Origin: Pseudomonas atagonensis
GTDB taxonomy: Bacteria > Pseudomonadota > Gammaproteobacteria > Pseudomonadales > Pseudomonadaceae
DNA length: 64,000 nucleotides
Direction of reading: 5' to 3'
Assembly (NCBI RefSeq): GCF_011369485.1
Contig: NZ_VXCA01000004.1
Coordinates: 208,815-272,814, forward strand
Shown: positions 59,342 through 64,000 of the stretch, one piece after another
Position numbering within the stretch: position 1 is the stretch's first letter
How the letters are laid out: each line of letters starts with the position of its first letter
Position numbers and translations under genes: made by a program
Notes under the pieces: generated by a model
What the model saw: the letters and a program-made list of their open reading frames with translations, nothing else
Databases searched by the model: none
What the model was told of the DNA's origin: nothing

Positions 59342-60091
59342 ATGACGATTTTCAGGGATACGTCAGCCGTGCGACGAGGCCGTTCCAGGGATGATTTTCA
59401 GCGTTCAAAGACTCTTGTGCGCCGGATTTGTCTGGGGCTGCTGCTTGGGCTGGCGGCGGGCAACGGCGTGGCGGCATCGGTGCCGGCGGACTTGCGCATG
59501 ACCCTGCACATCCCGGCGCAGGATCTGGCCCGGGCGCTGGATCAATACAGCCGCGCCACCGGCGTGGCGGTGCTGGTCGACAGTCAGTTGAGTCGCGGCA
59601 GGCGCTCACTGGCGGTGGATGGCGAATACACCGCCGCCGATGCCCTGCGGCGTTTGCTCGGCGGCAGCGGTTTGATGGCGCGTTATGCCCGCGACGATGC
59701 GTTCACCTTGCAAGTGGCGCAGGTCGAGGACATGCCCGCCGTACTGGATAAACCGACGCCAGCGTCTGTCGCGGTCAACCGCAACTACGCGACCGCCGTG
59801 CAAGCGGCCATCGAACGCAACCTGTGCCGCTCGCCGCTGACCCGGCCCGGCAGTTATCGCGCGGTGTTGCAGGTGTGGGTCGGCCGCGATGGGGTGGTGC
59901 AGCACAACCGGTTGGTCACATCGACCGGTGATGTACGGCGCGACAACGCGCTGGTGGAAAGCTTTCGCACGCTCAGAATCGACCGGCCAACGCCCAGTGC
60001 CTTGCGCCAGCCCGTCACCTTGCTGCTGTTACCGGAGTCGTCAGGAAAACGCATGGAATGCACACAATGGGAAGGAGTTTCCGGGGGATGA
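59342..60091 (+). CDS. vreA: VreA-like STN-domain signalling protein (no beta-barrel)
   Basis: This 249-residue protein has a signal sequence (LVRRICLGLLLGLAAGNGVAAS, after a hydrophilic leader of about 25 residues; a GTG at residue 10 is an alternative start). An STN domain follows (RMTLHIPAQDLARALDQYSRATGVAVLVDSQLSRGRRSLAVDGEYTAADALRRLLGGSGL, about 52-112), then a C-terminal TonB-like domain (NRNYATAVQAAIERNLCRSPLTRPGSYRAVLQVWVGRDGVV). In surface-signalling systems the STN domain normally sits on a TonB-dependent receptor. The free STN plus TonB form, with sigma and anti-sigma genes next to hxc genes, is the VreA arrangement of PUMA3. Confidence 0.85.
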   Translation: MTIFRDTSAVRRGRSRDDFQRSKTLVRRICLGLLLGLAAGNGVAASVPADLRMTLHIPAQDLARALDQYSRATGVAVLVDSQLSRGRRSLAVDGEYTAADALRRLLGGSGLMARYARDDAFTLQVAQVEDMPAVLDKPTPASVAVNRNYATAVQAAIERNLCRSPLTRPGSYRAVLQVWVGRDGVVQHNRLVTSTGDVRRDNALVESFRTLRIDRPTPSALRQPVTLLLLPESSGKRMECTQWEGVSGG

Positions 60092-60639
60092 AAGACACCG
60101 GACAAGGTTCGATGGTCCAACTGTTCCTGACGTCCTACGAGGACTTTCGGGTGCGCCTGCGCAGGCGTCTCGGTTCGGAAGATCTGGCCAACGACGTGCT
60201 GCACGAAACCTACCTGCGGGTCGACCGCATGGAAACGCCGCCGAACCTTTTGCGGCCCAACGCCTACCTCTATCGCATGGCCCTGAACATCGCCGCCGAC
60301 CGTCGTCAGGCCGATGCGCGCCTGCTCACCGGCGAAGAAGTCGAAGAATTGCTGCAAATAGGCGACGAAGCACTCGATCCGGCGCGGGTAGTTGGCGGGC
60401 AAAAGGAAATTCAGTCGCTGCTCAGTGCCCTCTATGAACTGCCGGCGCGACGTCGCAGGATCTTCATCGCGGCGCGTCTGGAAGAGGCGCCGCACCTGGA
60501 AATTTCCCAGCGCTTCGGCATTTCCACACGCATGGTCGAGAAGGAGATCAAAGCCGCATTGGGCTTCTGTGCAGCGAAACTGGAAAGAAAAGTGTTTCAG
60601 CGGTTCGGTCGCGGGGCCGGAAAACCGTCTTCTGAATAG
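60088..60639 (+). CDS. vreI: VreI-like ECF sigma factor
   Basis: The ATG at 60088 overlaps the vreA stop (ATGA) and has a GGAAGGAG sequence about 10 bp before it. The 183-residue protein has region 2 (YEDFRVRLRRRLGSEDLANDVLHETYLRVDRM, then NAYLYRMALNIAADRRQ) and region 4 (LYELPARRRRIFIAARLEEAPHLEISQRFGISTRMVEKEIKAAL), as in FecI-type iron-starvation sigma factors. In P. aeruginosa, VreI together with PhoB drives hxc secretion and virulence genes under phosphate limitation. That regulon is inferred here from gene order. Confidence 0.9.
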   Translation: MKDTGQGSMVQLFLTSYEDFRVRLRRRLGSEDLANDVLHETYLRVDRMETPPNLLRPNAYLYRMALNIAADRRQADARLLTGEEVEELLQIGDEALDPARVVGGQKEIQSLLSALYELPARRRRIFIAARLEEAPHLEISQRFGISTRMVEKEIKAALGFCAAKLERKVFQRFGRGAGKPSSE

Positions 60640-60671
60640 TGACCCGATTAATCCGTTGAGAATCTGCGCGT

Positions 60672-61610
60672 TTGAACATCTTTCGACTGACACCTGCCGA
60701 GCCAACGGCCGCCGAACGACTGCACAGCGAAGCCCGCGACTGGTTGATCCTGCTGACCTCGGGGCGCGCCACCGTGGCCGATGCCCGCGCACTGCGCGAG
60801 TGGTGCGCCCAAAGCGCCGAACATGCCCGGGCGTTCGAAGAGACGAAGGCGTTGTGGCACAACCTGCGCCCCGCCGCCGAAGGCCTGCAGGCACCGCGCG
60901 GGTATGGTCGGCGAGCGTTTCTCGGTGGCGCCATCGCCGCATCGGCAGCGTTTTTGCTGGTGCGCGGGACGATCCCCGGTGGCTTCGAAGGCCTGGGCGC
61001 CGATTACATCACGGAAGTCGGCCAGCAGCGACGCGTTGAACCGGTGCAGGGCGTGAGCCTGGAGCTGAACACGCAGACGCGGATCAATCAGCGCTCGGTG
61101 GATGACGGCGTGCAGGGCTTTGAACTGGTCAGCGGCGAGGTTGAAGTGCAGACCGCTCGGTTACCGCTGGCGATGCAGGCGGGGGGCGGGTGGTTGCGGG
61201 CCAGTCAGGCGCGTTTCAATTTGCGTAATACCGATCAGCAAGTCTGCGTGACGTGCCTCGATGGCGCGGTGGAAGTGAGCGTCGAGGGACGTAGTCTGCG
61301 CCTGGAACCGGGGCAGCAATTGACCTACGACGCGGCCCGGGTCGGCAGCGTGCAGAGCGTCGACACGGCGGCGGTGATGAACTGGCGGCAACAGGTGTTG
61401 GTATTTAACGGCGCGACGCTGAGCCAGATGATCGACGAGATCAACCGCTATCGGCCGGGGATGTTGTTGCTGCTTAACCGTGAGCTTGGGCAGCGTCGGG
61501 TGCAGGCGCGGTTTTCGCTCGATCAACTGGCTGGGGTTGGGGCGCTGATTCGCGATGCGTACGGCGTTAAATGCACCGAGTTGCCGGGTGGCGTCGTTGT
61601 TTTGAGCTAG
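60672..61610 (+). CDS. vreR: VreR-like anti-sigma regulator (FecR family)
   Basis: The frame opens with TTG at 60672 and has no ATG before the conserved start, so TTG is chosen. The 312-residue protein has a cytosolic N-terminus (ARDWLILLTSGRATVADARALREWCAQSAEHARAFEETKALWHNL, the DUF4880 sigma-binding part) and one membrane helix (RAFLGGAIAASAAFLLVRG, about 77-97). A FecR domain follows (TEVGQQRRVEPVQGVSLELNTQTRINQR), then a C-terminal STN-like part (FNGATLSQMIDEINRYRPGMLLLLNRELGQRRVQARFSLDQLAGVGALIRDAYGVK). It should hold VreI until released by proteolysis. It is the last gene of vreAIR. Confidence 0.9.
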   Translation: MNIFRLTPAEPTAAERLHSEARDWLILLTSGRATVADARALREWCAQSAEHARAFEETKALWHNLRPAAEGLQAPRGYGRRAFLGGAIAASAAFLLVRGTIPGGFEGLGADYITEVGQQRRVEPVQGVSLELNTQTRINQRSVDDGVQGFELVSGEVEVQTARLPLAMQAGGGWLRASQARFNLRNTDQQVCVTCLDGAVEVSVEGRSLRLEPGQQLTYDAARVGSVQSVDTAAVMNWRQQVLVFNGATLSQMIDEINRYRPGMLLLLNRELGQRRVQARFSLDQLAGVGALIRDAYGVKCTELPGGVVVLS

Positions 61611-61634
61611 TGGGTTTGACTGGGTACATATCCG

Positions 61635-61935
61635 TTGCTGCGGTCACGGCCACTTAGGGTTTCGCCCTTACGGCGAGTCACCTTTTCCAGACGCCGAAAA
61701 GGTAACCCAAAAGGCTTTGCCCCTACGTACGGCCCCTCGCTTAGGCTCAGGGTTCCTTCGCTCCGGGATCGATCCGGGCGCATCGCCTACGGTTTGCTTC
61801 GCTGCACCTCCTCTCGATGCATGCGGCTGCGCCGCACGGTCGCTGCGCTCCCACCCCCGGATCAATCCCTCCGCTCAGCCTTCCGACGGGCTCCGAGATC
61901 AAGATCAAGAGCGGTACTCGAGCTAACGCTCATTG
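61635..61935. repeat. Large dispersed intergenic repeat (DUF1534-region type)
   Basis: The stretch starting with CGGTCACGGCCACTTAGGGT and containing CCTTTTCCAGACGCCGAAAA, GGATCGATCCGGGCGCATCG and CTGCGCCGCACGGTCGCTGC matches in style a repeat of about 300 bp found many times in Pseudomonas genomes. The frames it carries on both strands have historically been annotated as spurious small proteins. Several imperfect inverted segments lie inside. I see no gene. Confidence 0.6.
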
Positions 61936-61986
61936 TGTTGAGTGGGGCGGCATGCGCCGCGATCGGGGTGTAGTCATTTTCTGGTG

Positions 61987-62470
61987 AGCGATGGCGGCCT
62001 GACAGCCGACCAGTCTCTGGCTGGTGCACCGGATTCAAACTGTGGGAGGGGGCTTGCTCCCGAAGGCGGCCTGACAGCCGACCAATCTCTGGCGGTGTAC
62101 TGGATTCAAACTGTGGGAGGGGGCTTGCTCCCGAAGGCGGCCTGGCAGCCGACCAATCTCTGGCAGGTGTACTGGATTCAATCTGTGGGAGGGGGCTTGC
62201 TCCCGAAAGCGGCCTGACAGCCGACCAATCTCTGACGGGTGTACGGAATCCAACTGTGGGAGGGGGCTTGCTCCCGAAGGCGGCCTGACAGCCGACCAAT
62301 CTCCAACGGCCTGCATCCAATCCAACTGTGGGAGGGGGCTTGCTCCCGAAGGCGCCCTGCCAGCCGACCAATCTCCAACGGCCTGCATCCAATTCAACTG
62401 TGGGAGGGGGCTTGCTCCCGAAAGCGGCCCCCCAGCCGATCAATCTCCACCAGTTGTACCCAATCCAAGA
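61987..62470. repeat. Direct tandem array of six REP units (~72 bp period)
   Basis: Six copies of the core TGTGGGAGGGGGCTTGCTCC start near 62040, 62111, 62183, 62254, 62326 and 62399, so the spacing is 71-73 bp and all copies point the same way. Each core is followed by CGAAGGCGGCCTGACAGCCG and ACCAATCTC plus a variable tail. A partial leading unit without the core begins near 61987. The array fills the gap between vreR and the 3' end of hxcW. Confidence 0.92.
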
Positions 62471-62490
62471 GGAGCAGATGTGCAACAGTG

Positions 62491-63099
62491 TCAGTTCAAC
62501 GGCCCGATTACCTGCCGATATTTCTCCTCCCCCTGCGGCGTCTGCCGAGTCAACCGAATCTCCAACCCCAACGGATCCTCCCGCCGATTCCCACTCAACT
62601 GCCGCCAACCCTTATCCACCTCCCAAACCCGCACCTGCAAATCACTGACCTCACCCAAAACCGCCACCCCACCCGTCGGCGCCGGCAACGGGTATCGACT
62701 CCGCGCCGCCGCCACCGCCCGATACAACGTGTCACCCTTGACCCACCAACGCACCCGCTGCAAAGCGCCCGGTTGATCCGCCGCCGTTCGAATGATGTCC
62801 AGCCGAAATCCCTGACTGTCGCTACTACGCACAGTAAGGGCGGGCGGTGCAGTGGGCGGCTCATCATCCACCCCCACCTTCTTCGGCTCAGTCAACTCAA
62901 TCCCCGCACGCATATCCACATCCCGCTGCATCTGATTCAGCGCCCGCAACAGGCTGTCGCTCTGCTCACCACTGGCCTGCAAATGGCTGTCGGCGCGGGT
63001 GACACTGTCCAGCCCCTTCCAGGCAATCAGACTGACCACCGCCATCAACAGAATCGCGACCATCACCTCGATCAGCGTAAAACCTTGTTGTCTGTTCAT
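62491..63099 (-). CDS. hxcW: Type II secretion minor pseudopilin, GspJ type (HxcW-like)
   Basis: This 202-residue protein has a prepilin-type N-terminus, MNRQQG|FTLIEVMVAILLMAVVSLIAW, with cleavage after Gly and Glu at mature position 5. The globular part contains KGLDSVTRADSHLQASGEQSDSLLRALNQMQRDVDMRAGIEL, as in GspJ. It caps the T2SS pseudopilus tip with GspI and GspK. Next to vreAIR, this matches hxcW in the P. aeruginosa order vreR-hxcW-hxcU-hxcP, although here it is transcribed towards vreR. It overlaps the upstream GspH-type gene by 4 bp. Confidence 0.88.
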   Translation of the reverse strand: MNRQQGFTLIEVMVAILLMAVVSLIAWKGLDSVTRADSHLQASGEQSDSLLRALNQMQRDVDMRAGIELTEPKKVGVDDEPPTAPPALTVRSSDSQGFRLDIIRTAADQPGALQRVRWWVKGDTLYRAVAAARSRYPLPAPTGGVAVLGEVSDLQVRVWEVDKGWRQLSGNRREDPLGLEIRLTRQTPQGEEKYRQVIGPLN

Positions 63100-63548
63100 T
63101 GCACGCTAATCCGGCCCGAAGCATCGCGCAGCACACTCAACCGATTGAGCCCGTCAGACAGCGTCAACTGCAGCGGTGGATTGATCCACTCCGCGTTGAG
63201 CACCACTTTCTGCTTCGGCTCCACCCGCACCTCCAGCTTCGGACTCTGCCAGGGACGCGGCCGCAACTGCGGGTCCCGATCAAAATGATCAAAACCCTTG
63301 CCACTGTCACTACGCCGACTGAATCGAAACCCCTTGCCATCGCTCAACCACGCAATCGGCCGGCCATCCGCGCGGGCCTCGGCCTGAGCAATCTGCAGCA
63401 ACTGAGCCACGCGCTCGACGTCCTTGCGCAGCAACTGCAACGGATCGGGCTTGATACTCAGACTGATTGCCGCACTGGCGATGCCGATGATCACCAGCAC
63501 CACCATCAACTCGATCAGCGTAAAACCCTGCTGCCTGCACCGGTTCAT
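63096..63548 (-). CDS. hxcU: Type II secretion minor pseudopilin, GspH type (HxcU-like)
   Basis: The ATG at 63548 gives 150 residues with the prepilin motif MNRCRQQG|FTLIELMVVLVIIGIASAAISLS. The upstream in-frame start would add 20 residues and hide the prepilin leader, so it is rejected. A GspH/FimT-type domain follows (RKDVERVAQLLQIAQAEARADGRPIAWLSDGKGFRFSR). It is the first gene of the two-gene pseudopilin unit and divergent from hxcP. The 133-bp intergenic region probably holds both promoters. Confidence 0.88.
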   Translation of the reverse strand: MNRCRQQGFTLIELMVVLVIIGIASAAISLSIKPDPLQLLRKDVERVAQLLQIAQAEARADGRPIAWLSDGKGFRFSRRSDSGKGFDHFDRDPQLRPRPWQSPKLEVRVEPKQKVVLNAEWINPPLQLTLSDGLNRLSVLRDASGRISVQ

Positions 63549-63681
63549 CGAATGCGCACTCCCTTGCGTCCAGCCCCGTCCCAAAAAACCATCCTGCACG
63601 GCCAACATGTAAGGCGTGTGAAATAAAACCGTGAGAATTGCCGCGTAGTCTGGTCACCGGGACTAAAAGGAGATTCAGCCC

Positions 63682-64000
63682 ATGAGATACACCGCACGCT
63701 TTTCACCCCCCCAAATCATCCAGGCCGCCGCACTGCTGGCCGCCCTGGTCGGCATCGCCACCTGGTCATCCCTGCTCCTGACCACCGCCGAATCCCACAC
63801 CCCGGCGGCTACGCCGCAACTGCTCGCGGCACGTAGCGATAACCCGGCGTTGCAGTGGTTTTCCAATCGCACGGCGCCGGTGGAGATCAAGGTCAGCGGG
63901 GTGATGGCGGGGAGTCGCGGGGCGGTGGCGATTTTGAGTTTGAACGACGGGCCGCCGAGGAGTTTTTTGCAGGGGGAACGGGTGAGTCCTGGGGTGAAGT
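63682..64000 (+). CDS. hxcP: Type II secretion inner-membrane protein GspC (HxcP-like), 3' part outside the window
   Basis: The ATG at 63682 follows AAAAGGAGATTCAGCC. The visible 106 residues have one membrane helix (IIQAAALLAALVGIATWSSLLLTTA, about 12-36) and then a homology-region-like beta domain: NRTAPVEIKVSGVMAGSRGAVAILSLNDGPPRSFLQGERVSPGVK. That is the pattern of GspC, which links the inner-membrane platform to the secretin. The frame is open at base 64000. Gene order next to hxcU and hxcW supports the HxcP call. Confidence 0.85.
   Translation, partial: MRYTARFSPPQIIQAAALLAALVGIATWSSLLLTTAESHTPAATPQLLAARSDNPALQWFSNRTAPVEIKVSGVMAGSRGAVAILSLNDGPPRSFLQGERVSPGVK

Noticed and set aside
62035..62397. 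A repeat protein on the minus strand (EIGRLSGRLREQAPSHS units)
   Set aside because: The peptide repeats are just the translation of the tandem REP units, with no ribosome-binding site or conserved start.
61987..62470. A CRISPR-like array
   Set aside because: The period is about 72 bp with conserved sequence across most of each unit, there are no unique spacers and no cas genes; the core is a REP sequence.
62491..63548. Type IV pilus minor pilins instead of T2SS pseudopilins
   Set aside because: The prepilin leader alone cannot tell them apart, but the adjacent GspC-like gene and vreAIR context favour type II secretion.

Overview
The window looks like the chromosome of a fluorescent-group Pseudomonas. 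The evidence is GC-rich coding sequence with strong G/C third positions, a 180-kDa NAD-dependent glutamate dehydrogenase, a VreAIR-type surface-signalling locus beside Hxc-type type II secretion genes, and many inverted REP elements of the kind known from that group. There are no rRNA or tRNA genes, phage, insertion sequences or CRISPR arrays. Both edges cut genes: a secreted tandem-repeat protein on the left and a GspC-like gene on the right. Function calls come from recognising families by eye, without any database search.

Layout. 1-9.1 kb: the end of a repeat protein, a candidate structured RNA, a reverse-transsulfuration pair (cystathionine beta-synthase plus a gamma-lyase/synthase), a cobalamin-riboswitch-controlled BtuFCD-like importer, a Ppx/GppA phosphatase, a Pho-box promoter followed almost at once by a terminator, and a ParD-like gene overlapping map. 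9.3-20.6 kb: a PotABCD-like importer, an extra ribBA-like gene, a DUF1330 gene, a Nudix gene, a GntR/FCD regulator and a catabolic operon (carboxymuconolactone-decarboxylase-like, flavin reductase, aldehyde dehydrogenase, alpha/beta hydrolase, DUF1185). Three promoters here share a 15-bp operator, so importer, flavin supply and catabolism appear to be one regulon. 21-24.4 kb: a YCF48-like protein and its RND partner. 24.7-31.6 kb: a sugar-acid module (FCD regulator, L-arabonate-type dehydratase, MFS transporter, FAH-family AraD1, 2-oxoglutarate-semialdehyde dehydrogenase). 31.8-34.3 kb: a small acidic protein, an exported lactonase-like propeller and three small exported or membrane proteins.

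34.5-40 kb: a GST overlapping sbcC, then sbcD. 40.2-47.1 kb: a MoxR-DUF58-DUF4381-BatA-BatB/C-BatD operon. 47.3-59.2 kb: a small acidic protein, gdhB, a delta-60 repeat protein of more A/T-rich composition, a lipoprotein, a cupin, an antibiotic-biosynthesis-monooxygenase-fold protein, a MocR regulator divergent from an AhpD-like gene, and a small secreted protein. 59.3-64 kb: vreA-vreI-vreR, a large intergenic repeat, six direct REP copies, and hxcW-hxcU divergent from hxcP.

The most interesting signals are the shared operator defining an importer/flavin/catabolism regulon, the Pho-box promoter that seems to make only a transcript of about 50 nt, the candidate RNA at the left end, and the direct-tandem REP array between vreR and hxcW.
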